Positions 54,159-64,000 of a stretch of 64,000 nt of DNA are shown here, in pieces. The stretch covers positions 11,032,290-11,096,289 of the forward strand of contig OW028586.1 in the NCBI GenBank assembly GCA_932294295.1, read 5' to 3'. Every line of letters starts with the position of its first letter. Positions within the stretch are counted from its first letter, which is position 1. Origin of the DNA: Alitta virens (taxonomy: Eukaryota; Annelida; Polychaeta; Phyllodocida; Nereididae). A program made the translations under genes and the position numbers. Under the pieces are notes generated by a model, which saw nothing but the letters and a program-made list of their open reading frames with translations, had not been told where the DNA came from and did no database searches.

Positions 54159-54894
54159 GACAGGTGGTGCTAGTGGTACCTATGACGGTGGCCGCTAGGT
54201 GGCGCTTCGACGATATGTATGGATGTCATGCCTCGAATGGGTGCCCGAGGGTCTAACCCATCCTCTTTGCATGACCGATGAACCAGTGGAACGCCACGGG
54301 CTATAGTTTGATTACTATAGAAGATGTGGAATACCATGGGCTATAGTTTGATTACTGTAGAGGACGTGAGAAGTGTGACAATCCTGGAATTATTGTTTTG
54401 AGTAATGATCTATCTGACACTTATTTGTACCAATCTTGAGCTTCCTAAGTTGACGACAGGTGGTGCTAGTGGCCTGATGTTATATAGTACGTGATAGGTA
54501 TAACAATGTGTAGAACTATTGTTTTGGTATGTATGTGAAAGGTTGAAGAATGAACCATCTTTCACCCATGTTGAAGAATAATACTGCAAGAGTGATATAT
54601 GTACCAATAGAACAACTTTGCACAATTTGCACAAATCCTTCCTGTTTTTAAAACATAGTAGTAGTAATAAAAGGTTAATTCCTATGTAGTAACACAGAAC
54701 ATTATTTACCCAGTAAGAGTGTTCAGAATACAACATACTATTGGCTGATATATAAGTGAATGAGTGGGGTTTATTGTGAACCTCTCTGTATAGAATGTTA
54801 ACATGATGTATGACAGCTCGTGTTAGAGGGCATGATTTAATGACCACTAGATGGCGGTTATGGTTACAGATTATAACAGCAATAGGTGGCGCCC
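54159..54894. promoter_or_regulatory. Cluster of five CTCF-like motifs
   Basis: GACAGGTGGTGCTAGTGG (54159-54176), GCCGCTAGGTGGCGCT (54191-54206), GACAGGTGGTGCTAGTGG again (from about 54455), CCACTAGATGGCGGT (54843-54857) and AGCAATAGGTGGCGCCC (54878-54894) all fit or nearly fit the bilaterian CTCF core (CCNNNAGRKGGCGC). The first and third lie in a repeated 20-base word, so part of the cluster may be repeat-borne. This is sequence similarity only; occupancy is unknown. Confidence 0.4.
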
Positions 54895-55036
54895 TTCATA
54901 GTTCAAGAATAAGACCCTTACTTTCAAACATAACAGGATGAATAATACGCTGATGTCGCACTACATGCATCAGTTGAGAACAGTCAAGACAATAGATGCA
55001 CAGTAGAATAATACAGACAACCAGTCTAAGATTAAC

Positions 55037-55471
55037 ATGTCATACACAATAGGATGGTACGTTTTTTCGTATCCTGATTGTGAGGATCCTAAATGTTTAA
55101 CACTATTGTACAACTCAGAGAATGTGTTCACATCTTTAAATGAGTGTATAAGTGATTATTATCTATCAGGCGTGCCAGCTAAATGTATGGAACAATGTTC
55201 AGACTGGGTTGTTAAATTTTATGCCTTAGGTGATTGCAAACGTGCGCCAACAGAGACATATAATCTCACATGGGTTGCATATAACATCGTATCATGTTTA
55301 ATGTGTGCTGAAGAACATTACATAGAGGTAGTAAGGAGTAACGACTCCTTTACTGATCTTATTATATGTTTAAAGAACTATCATGACAACCTTAATATTG
55401 ATAAGTTGAGATATGCAAGTATGTATAGCTATATATCAACAGCAAGGTTTGTTACACATATTGAATTATAG
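55037..55471 (+). CDS. Hypothetical 144-residue protein, single exon
   Basis: ATG at 55037, TAG-type stop at 55469-55471 (TAG after ...THIEL). I do not recognise it. It has 10 cysteines, including CEDPKC and SCLMC, many Tyr and Asn, and no signal peptide, transmembrane segment or repeat. Length without a stop is unusual for AT-rich noncoding DNA here (about 145 codons at low GC), which argues for a real or recently lost frame, but there is no promoter or splice evidence. It could be an open exon or a remnant of a transposon gene. Confidence 0.35.
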   Translation: MSYTIGWYVFSYPDCEDPKCLTLLYNSENVFTSLNECISDYYLSGVPAKCMEQCSDWVVKFYALGDCKRAPTETYNLTWVAYNIVSCLMCAEEHYIEVVRSNDSFTDLIICLKNYHDNLNIDKLRYASMYSYISTARFVTHIEL

Positions 55472-56736
55472 TTAAAAAAAGGGCACATCATTTTATCTCA
55501 TATAATGGAACTCCTTACAGATTGCCCTTAGGCAATCAGTGGCAGTGTGTTCAATGAGATGCTACTCTCCGTTTAATGATGTCTGCAGGTATATCTTGTC
55601 CTATTCAGCTTATATAGACTAGAGTACAGCACATACAACACTGTTTCTTACACACACATGTATAATAATTAAAAATAAGATAACCTTCCATAGGTCTGTG
55701 TCATGTATATCGTAAGCACCATACTTCTGCTTGAAATTTATTAACTGACTGAGCACAGTCTCCATTTTTTTAAATTAGTAATGACTGACTTTCATTAAAT
55801 TTCCTAATTTGCAGTATAATATTCAACCTTGTAAGCTGTAATCATTATGAATGGCCTTACCTACCATGTACTTACGTAACTTGAGTTTTCGGTGACATAG
55901 GCTTGTTACCAACAATTATTAGGAGGAAGGTTGAAATGACAAGACCGTTGTACAGGTTGATAAGAATGGCTGATATAGGATTAACAAGCAGTTTATGAAT
56001 GATCTGTATAACTGTAAAACCTCAACATTAAGAACTTGTCTTCTGATTTATTTTGCATTTTTAAGGAAACCAATCAGATGTACTTGTATGAAACAGAGAT
56101 TGTGAATTTAGAATTGAATTATTGAGAATTACTGAAGAAAGACATGTTAAATATGTTTAATTTTGAACCTTTGTGTAGGTTGACATGGAAAAATAAACTG
56201 GAAAATATGCACAACTTTGCACAAATTCTTTCGGTTTTATAACATAGTAGTAATATGATAAGGTTAATTCAGATGTAGTAACACAGAACAATTAGTATTA
56301 CAAAATAATTTGTTGCTATCAGAAAATGTACTGATACTGTTGAAATATATTACTGAAGAAAGACATTTAAAACAAACATTGATGACTATATGGAATTATG
56401 CTCTTATAGACTCTTCAAAACAATCTGATAATTAGATAGACAGAAGGACCACACATTGCTTTCAAATTTGTAACTCGGATATCCATGTAGTTAAATGGCA
56501 ATCAAGGCTTTTGTGGCATTTCAGTGTCTGAAACATTGTACCCTATGTGATGCCTGTGTTTGTTACATTTGTTGCAATGTAGTTAAAAAGATGCCTACCT
56601 CCAACACATCTAAGCCATTTCTACATGAAAGTTCATCATGGTAACTGTCAGAAGGTGGTTTGTATTGACCATCTGAATTGCTCAGAGGACATTTTGTGAA
56701 CCTTTGTTTCTGTGCTATCCTATGATTATATAAGCA
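55472..56736. other. Intergenic, nothing supported
   Basis: AT-rich. A diverged direct repeat (CACAACTTTGCACAAATTCTTTC near 56,205 resembles 54,615-54,640, and TAACATAGTAGTAATA recurs) suggests an old duplication of about 100 bases. No gene. Confidence 0.4.
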
Positions 56737-58498
56737 GCCAATGGTGTATTTTGCTATGTTGTCATCATCATGGCTGATTATTATATTCACAGAGAAACAA
56801 CAGAAATTACAATGGAGAATTTAGGCTACAGCAAACTTGAAGTTAGTTGTTTTATATAAGACATTTTATCTATATTAATGAGCATTTTGGCGACTTCACT
56901 GCTGCTTGTACAATCAGTTTCTACATACTAAAGCTAATAATATGCAGCCATAAGTTATGTTAGTGTTGGGGCCAATTGTTTTACCCGATTACATGTCTAT
57001 GCATAATTGTTAATGCTGTGGAAAAGGACTTCCACATTTGCCTTAGACAGATCTCACCATACTCATACATCAGTGAAATTTAATGACAAGTATGAAAATG
57101 ACAAGCTGTACTACCTGTAGACAAATAATATGATGCTCCTACCTGTACCTGTAAATACAAAAGGAAAGACTCGAGTATTCCATGTCAATCCAGCCATATA
57201 TTGCACAAAACACATGGAGTGCAAACAATCAAAAACATCACTACTAAATGATTCAATGGTAAAAAAATATGATCAAGTGATGGCCTTTTTTCATTAGTAG
57301 TTACACTCATGGCAACAAATTCAGCATATATTCACACCTCCTAAATATGGTAGAACAAGTATCCATTGTTATCTGAGGCTTTTATATTATTATTATTACT
57401 GAACATGCTGATTTCCATTATCGTATACCATATAATGTACAATTAACAAGGAGAGTAAGAGATATGCTTACTTGAAATATAGACAAGACGTTGAATAGTA
57501 AGGAATTATTTACTTAGAACCTGTATATTTACAATACAAGTATGAATACATCAACCATGTATCGGTACTCTGAAGACTGAAATTTACCAAATGCACATGA
57601 ATGTGTCATATACTTTGTTGATGAAAAGGAAATGTACATAAAGCACACATACATATTTGTATTGCACATTTGGCTCTATCAAAGGGTGAATGTTCTTATT
57701 AATATAGTCTGAATTCCTGAAATGTCACAGTATGGATATCCTCTGTCACTGACTTTGACTTAAATGATTGAGACTGCTTGCAGTTTCAGAAGTTTTGTTG
57801 CCATGTGTGTAACTAATAGTAAGAAAAGGCCATCGCTTGATCATATTTTTACCATTGAGTCATTAGTGATGTTTTTGAATGTTTGCACTCCATTTTTTTT
57901 TGTGCAGATCTATACCGTGTTTGACTGGATTGACATGGAATACTCAAGTGCTTCCTTTTGTATTTTCATCATATTATTTGTCTACATGTAGTGAACAACA
58001 GCTTGTTATTTTCATACTTGTCATTTAATTTCACTGAAGTATGAGTATGGTGAGATCTGTCTGAGGGAAATGTACAAGTCCTTTCCCACAGCTTTAACAA
58101 TTATGCATAGGTGACAAGATAGGTTGGTAGATATTAGTTATTTGCCGTGAAATGCCCATTTGATCTTTAAATTATAGGCTTATACTTGTCAAAGATCATG
58201 TACCAATATATACTGATTCAGACATCAGATATGATCGCGGGTCTAAATTTTGATGACTGCGGGGCAGGGCAGGCTTAACTGTCAGGCTCTGCAGGGCAGT
58301 GTGGGTGCAGACAGGATTCCTCTGATGCAGGGCGGGTGTGGGTGAAAAATAAAATCAACTGCAGTGCGGGCAGGCTGCTTATGATGTGGGGCGGTTGCGG
58401 GCATTGATTCACTGCCCTTCCTCATCTCTAATACAGACAGCTGATAGAGATGTACATCGAGTTTGATACCTGGTGGTTGAAGCATTCCTAATATTAAC
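56737..58498. mobile_element. Foldback (long inverted repeat) element, copy 1
   Basis: Arms at about 57000-57330 and 57770-58105 are inverted copies with roughly 85-90% identity by eye, separated by a spacer of about 440 bases. Flanks 56737-57000 and 58108-58498 are shared with copy 2 in the same order (right flank with GCGGGTCTA and GGGCAGGGCAGGC blocks), so they belong to the element. No coding frame is convincing. Right end: ...CATTCCTAATATTAA. Confidence 0.75.
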
Positions 58499-59720
58499 GA
58501 GTTAAAGGAATCAGTGCTAGCAACAACAAAAGTATTTCATAAAATACATTTATATTAAATTAAATTACATTTTTTCTTAGGCAAGTAGTAACAATCACTT
58601 TTCAATTTCCTTGCCACTTGTAGATAGAACATAAGCTTGTCAGCATTAATCTATCCAAAATAAAGCTATTATTATAGATACTGTCTCTTCATGTAAGAAC
58701 TCGCAAACTGAGGAACTAGACTCACTAGGTAAAAGAGTTGTGAATTGCATTGGATTTACAGCTGCACCCTTGCAAACAGCTTGGTCATGTTAACTAAAAC
58801 CAGAGTCATCAAACCCTCCCAACACACTCCAATCTGTCTGTGCCAACAAGAGCAGACTTAGTACGGCAGTTACCTTTTACACCAAGGTGTGAACATAGTA
58901 AATAAGAAACATCCATAGCACTTCAGTTTTTGGCATGGCAGCACCCCAAAGACTACAACCTGCAGTATTAACCCATTCATTTGTGAAAAATAATTTCAAC
59001 AGTTTATGTATTGGATGCTGTGCTAAAAGTACACTTCTTGTTAGATTGGGTGTGTAGACAGGAATTGCTGTTTATGACTTCAAGGATGTGTGATTGATTA
59101 GAATAATACTGATAATACAAGCCCTTGGTCAAGTCAGTCTCCAAGATCTTACCCAACTTAGCACAGAATTAAATCAGTTAATTGGCCTTACCCAAGCCAG
59201 GCTTTCAGGTCCATATCAGGCCAATACATTTTCTTTATCTTTTTTTTTTGCAATTTCATTGGGAATAATTATGTCCTTCACTCATAATAATGAAAACTCC
59301 ATGCCCTTGAATACATATTACTATGTTTTGCTGTAAAACTAACAATTATGAAATAATTCTGAGCACCTCTTACACTGACGTTTAAGCTGCACATCTAACA
59401 GATTAAATAGATGTCTACATCTTACAGAGCTAACTTCGGATGAACTTAATACCTAGGTTGTACATCAGGGTCTGATCATATTTGACTATAAGACAAGTAT
59501 ATAACACCAAATAGGGCTTTGGAAGTCTTTGTATGATACTGCTTACCAACCCAGCATAGTCCTTGAGATGCCAAACTCGCAATTTTGCAGGTGTTGGCTG
59601 GTCGTGAAGGGAGAATGCAATGGTGACTGTGTCTAACATAGAAAAGTGAAAAGTCAGTTGTGTACAGCGACTGTGAAATATGGAAGAGCTCAACCACACA
59701 AACATTCCATATTCTTAGTA
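58499..59720. other. Intergenic, nothing supported
   Basis: AT-rich with one polypyrimidine run (CTTTTTTTTTTG near 59,240). No gene. Confidence 0.4.
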
Positions 59721-60015
59721 GGTCCTATCTCTTAGGAGGACCACTTCTGGGTAAAATTGATTTCCTCAAGAACCTTCGTAGTGTACGGGAGTCTACACAG
59801 ATCAACACGGATTGACATGGATTAAATACTCCGGGACCTCCGGCATGAAAAATTGAACATGTTTTTTCCCCGGAGTCCCAAGGTGGTCCCGGATCGCCCC
59901 GCACAATAACGGACAATGCCGGAAATAAACACGAGGTCTACACGCTATAACTGGAGTTTGCCGGAGTTATACTCCTGGGCAATCCGACGTCTGATCCGGC
60001 TATGTGTGAAGGGCC
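59721..60015. mobile_element. Possible CpG-rich MITE fragment
   Basis: GC-rich island in AT-rich surroundings with inverted words (CTCCGGGACCTCCGG versus CCCCGGAGTCCCAAGGTGGTCC) and an end-like GTGTGAAGGGCCCTGA, similar to the CAGGGCCCTTCACAC-type termini of many MITEs. The left end is not found, so boundaries are uncertain. Confidence 0.35.
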
Positions 60016-60245
60016 CTGAAGTGTCATTTAAAGCATGCTTAATGTGAACGTTAATTGTAGTGCCTTCTTATTGTTTAGTGCCACTCATCCACTAGATCAT
60101 TGCATTGTCATTTCTTGTTGTCCTGTAGATGTCATCTGTGGTTGTAAGTCAAGTTTCTCTCAAATACAGGAGAACACTTTGCATGTATGCATTTTATGTG
60201 TACCTTCTGTTTTATCCAGGCAGATTTGATTATGGCTGTTATGGT

Positions 60246-60266
60246 ATAGATAGATAGATAGATAGA
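60246..60266. repeat. (GATA)n microsatellite
   Basis: Five TAGA units. Confidence 0.9.
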
Positions 60267-60775
60267 CGTCATTCCTAACCCTCAAAGGGTGTACATACCT
60301 GAAACTGTAGTGACAAAAAGTACATTATTTTAAATGCTCTCTGGATAGCATATTTGGAGGACTTCATTGCCGCTTGTTCAATTTATTTGGCAATATATAG
60401 CCTTTTTAGTAGATAATGGTTCGTATCCTTGCTCAACCTGTATGAAAACAATAATACTGAATGGGTTCTTTATAGTTAGGGAAGCAAAGATATTCCGATT
60501 GATTAGTACCACTCATCCGCTAGATGTCTTGTGTCTTCACAGATTGATTTTCTCTACCATGCAGCTTTTAACAGGCTAACCAATCATGTCCCCTTGGTAA
60601 CAAAAGGTCTTTAGAATCTCACTGACTACAATACTATAGTCGGAAACATGATATGTGTCCACTTGTTATATTGCACTTTATATGAAAGGTTTGGAGCAGC
60701 ACAAAATGGCCAGAATATTTCTAACAAATCAGCTTTCTATTCAATCCCTTTCTGTGCCAATTAACTTAATATTAT
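60267..60775. other. Intergenic, nothing supported
   Basis: Short direct similarities to the foldback flanks (GACTTCATTGCCGCTTGT near 60,361) and to 60,081 (CACTCATCC-CTAGAT) indicate old, rearranged repeat debris. Confidence 0.35.
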
Positions 60776-63283
60776 TTCCAATGGTGATTTTGCCATCTTG
60801 TCATCATCATGGCTGATTATTATGTTCACAGAGAAGCAAAATAAATTACAATGGAGAATTGAGGCTACAGCAAACTTGAAGTTAGTTGTTTTATATAAGT
60901 GATTTATCTATATTAATGAGCATTTGGTGACTTCACTGCCGCTTGTAAATTCAATTTTTACATACTAAGGCTAATAACATGCAGCCATAAGTTATTTTAG
61001 TGTCAGGACCAATTTTTTACCCGATTACATGTCTATGCATACTTTTTAATGCTGTGGGAAAGGACCTAAACATTCCGGCAGAAAGATCTCACCATACTTG
61101 TACATCAGTGAAATTTAATGACAAGTATGAAAATGACAAGCTGTTGTTCACTACCTGTAGACAAATATCATTATGCTCCTACCTATACCTGTAAATACAA
61201 ATTAAACATCCACTCGAGTGTCATGCCTAGCAAATAGTTTTAATGGTAAAAAAAATGTGATCAAGCAATGCCATTTTTCTTACTTGTAGTTACATATATG
61301 GCAACAAACTCAGTATATTACACCTCATAAAACTGCAAGCAGTCTGATTCAAGTCGAAGTCAGTGACAGAGGATATCCATACTGTGTCATCCCAGGAATT
61401 CAGACTATATTAATAAGAACATTTACCCTTTAATATAATTAAATGTGCATTAAAAATATATACTTTTATGTACATTTCCTTTTGTCAACAAGATGTAAAC
61501 ATAATGCAATTATTCATTATTTAATCAACATTTAAGAAATCTGTACAAAACAGACTAACCCTTCCTCTTAAATCTAGTGCTACATGTCACACTCCTTTCA
61601 ACTTTCCAATGTGAACATGAGTGCAATAAATATACCTAATTAAACCGGGAAAGGTAGAAATGCATTTTATTGCCCTTTGACCTAGTGAACAGGTTATGGA
61701 TGGCAGCTATGGCATGGCTTACCCACTACACTATACTCCATCCTTCGTCTCATTGCCATGGTCCCTGCCTGTCCTAATTAGCCCATCAGGTGCAGAAATA
61801 CAGGACGTAAAGCCCTAATCACCCACCCACCCCAGCCACCACACTATACTGCAAACTGAAGTGATACTGATACGACTCAACTCTTTGCTATGACAATGTA
61901 GTGCTGAATGAGACCCCTGCTCCCATCCTGATTCCCAGTTGGCACTATAGCTGGCCTCCCACTCCTGACCCTGGAGGTTCCACACTCTCAGTCCGGCCCA
62001 GGGCCCTAACATAGCATAGAATTTCAAACAAGTGAGCTGTTCAGATGACACATGCTGGTTTCCTTGGTATGGAATAATAAGAAATCGTTAACCTTAATCT
62101 TTTGCAAAATTAAATCAATGTTATCATATTCATCAAAATAGTCTTTTCTCTATCTAAAAACACTCTGAGGTTAACTTGGACACCCTGTAATTTGATTTAC
62201 AAAATTATATCCTGAAAGTCTGGGTCAGTCACAGCACACAAAATTGCTAAGACTAGCCAGAAGCATGTCTTCACTTCATGCCATTTGGACTATAATTCCT
62301 TAGCAATTGTACAGGCGATTTTGTTAGTTAAACAAACTTGGCTTCTAAGACACGTGTCCTGACAGAGAATAACATTGTAAACATATGAATAAGTTTCAGA
62401 CAAGCCTATTTGGTCTTAGATATGTTCTAGCTAGGACATGTCAAAAAAGACTAAGTTGGTGAAATCAGGCTGAAAAGTCTAACACTAGACTTTTGCTTCA
62501 AGGAATATGATGTATCCATCCGCTTCTAACACATGTAATAAATGGAGGGTAGTATTCTTAAAAAAATCCCGATTCAGGTCACCATGGTCTTCAGCATCTG
62601 GTCTCATAGTGCTGCGGCATAGCTCCCAACCCCATAACAATTGTGCATTTTGAAAGAAATCATGACACTTGGTACAGTGATAGACTTGGGCAAAAGGAAC
62701 ATTTTAAGATATTGGGGCACTTGATATATTTATTAAGTGCAGATTGGCAGTTTTTCAAAGTTTAGTTGTCTACAGGTAGTGAACAACAGTTTGTCATTTT
62801 CATAGTTGTCATTAAATTTCACAGATGTATGAGTATGGTAAGATCTGTCTGAGGGAAAGGTGTAAGTCCTTTCCCACGGCATTAACAATTATGCATAGTG
62901 ACAAGATAGGTTGGTGGATATTAGTTATTTGCCGTGAAATGTGCATTGGATCTTTAAATTATAGGCTTACACTTGTCAAAGATCATGTACCAATATATAC
63001 TGATTCAGACATCAGATATGATCGCGGGTCTACATTTTAATGACAGTGGGGCAGGGCAGGCTTTACTGTCAGGCTCTGCAGGGCAGTGCGGGTACAGACA
63101 GGATTCCTCTGATGCGGGGTGGGTGGGGGTCAAAAATTAAAATCAACTGCAGTGCGGGCTGCTTATGATGCAGGGCGGTTGCGGGCATTAATTCACGGCC
63201 CGTCCTCATCTCTAATATGACGGAGCTGATAGAGGTGTACATCGAGTTTGATACCTGGTGGTTGAAGCATTCCTAATATTAAC
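60776..63283. mobile_element. Foldback element, copy 2, with inverted spacer
   Basis: Left flank 60776-61033 and right flank 62899-63283 match copy 1 in direct orientation. Arms at about 61034-61320 and 62760-62898 are inverted repeats of each other; the right arm is shorter. The sequence after the left arm (61,328-61,440: AACTGCAAGCAGTCTGATTC ...) is the reverse complement of copy 1 at about 57,670-57,790. So the spacer lies in the opposite orientation. About 1.2 kb of additional sequence lies in the centre. No coding frame is supported. Confidence 0.75.
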
Positions 63284-64000
63284 TTTGTGATATTGACAAA
63301 CATATATTGGTAGAACCATGCCCAGCTACAGGTGTAAATTATGTGTTAAAAGCATAAAAATGTGTACAAAGAAAGACCTGTAAAAGAGGGACATTTTTGG
63401 GTATTGGGGCAAAATCACATTATATTGATGCATATTATCTGTACTGCCTGAGACAAAAGCATGAAACTTACATACAATGGTAGCCCTGTGGAATGAAAAA
63501 ATATTGATTATAATGCATTGCTTCATATCTTATATTAGTGAGGACTTGAATTAAAAATCCCTTTGACAATTCGGACAAATATTGCAAGCACACAAGTTCA
63601 GCTAGTGGGGTAAATTTGATAAATGTATCAAACCGGCACAGCAAAGGATCTTTACAAAAATATATCAACCAGCCATCTAAGCTTCAAAATATGAATATCA
63701 TATTATCTTTAGAAAGTTGAAAATTGAGAAGAGAGTTCGTACATGTTGGTTATAGGTTTTGCACTGTCATGGTACCTCCCTCCTTCCCAATTAAGAAACC
63801 TCGCGGGCACCCTGTATAAATTGTCTTAGTGGATTCAGATTTTATAGTAACTAGCAAAACCTTACTTAAATGAAACTTCGATTAATGTTTCTGAATTTCA
63901 AAGTTGAATTATGAGCATAGCAACAAGGAAGATGCAAATGATGATGTAGATACCTGCTGCTGGAATTGAGATATTTGGATATTGGCATCAGCCGGAGAGA
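63284..64000. other. Intergenic, nothing supported
   Basis: AT-rich; short frames on the minus strand have no support. Confidence 0.4.

Noticed and set aside
63326..63668. Minus-strand frames at the right edge
   Set aside because: They are AT-rich, lack motifs and splice signals, and do not differ from chance.

Overview
The window is nuclear DNA from a multicellular animal. Its genes are split by GT-AG introns of about 0.1 to 3.6 kb, there are RTE-like and CR1/L2-like LINE remnants, hAT-type MITEs with 8-bp target duplications, long minisatellites and a Ty3/gypsy element. No prokaryotic layout, rRNA, tRNA or CRISPR array is visible. The mix of KMT5A-like SET genes, RecQ-like helicases and DUF6589-like proteins is typical of marine invertebrates such as cephalochordates, cnidarians, echinoderms or sponges, but the species cannot be fixed from the sequence. 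Most of the DNA is intergenic, intronic or mobile.

Layout. 1-3.5 kb: a 2,344-bp tandem duplication carrying exon-like frames. 4.3-9.3 kb: two hAT-like elements with G/C tracts and a broken LINE. 9.6-9.8 kb: a possible minus-strand promoter and first exon. 10.1-20.4 kb: a complete, very young Ty3/gypsy element with 1,289-bp LTRs differing at one base, a tRNA-Trp primer site, gag, pol in the -1 frame, and an F-type envelope-like third gene. It is the best-supported system in the window. 21-28 kb: two convergent, decayed host- or transposon-like genes. They are a DUF6589-like gene (plus strand, in-frame stop) and a RecQ-like helicase (minus strand, six exons, one-base insertion), with inverted 21-bp arrays, an integrase-like fragment and a hairpin-ended MITE nearby. 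28.2 kb: a promoter and first exon of an unknown plus-strand gene. 28.8 kb: a second RecQ exon cut off at a near-perfect 30-bp palindrome. 31-35.5 kb and 50.9-54.1 kb: minisatellites and two copies of a retroelement leader that opens into a helix-hairpin-helix (HhH) protein; a zinc-finger gag-like frame sits on the minus strand beside the second copy. 38.4-45.1 kb: a four-exon KMT5A-like SET-domain gene whose introns hold LINE and hAT remnants. 46.1-48.3 kb: further plus-strand exons, ending in a PDZ half-domain. 48.9-50.6 kb: a minisatellite of about 47 units containing a 72-bp perfect palindrome. 54.2-54.9 kb: a cluster of CTCF-like motifs. 55.0 kb: an unrecognised 144-residue frame. 56.7-63.3 kb: two copies of a long-inverted-repeat (foldback) element whose spacers lie in opposite orientation.

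How parts fit together. The gypsy-type element encodes capsid, protease, reverse transcriptase, RNase H, integrase and a fusion-type envelope, so it has the gene content of an invertebrate endogenous retrovirus. Its integrase lacks a visible chromodomain and instead carries a basic repeated tail with an AT-hook-like motif. The SET-domain gene is the most convincing intact cellular gene. Splice phases permit, but do not prove, its continuation into the acidic exon at 46.1 kb and, with an extra exon, into the PDZ exons. All exon models were built by hand from splice signals and frame.
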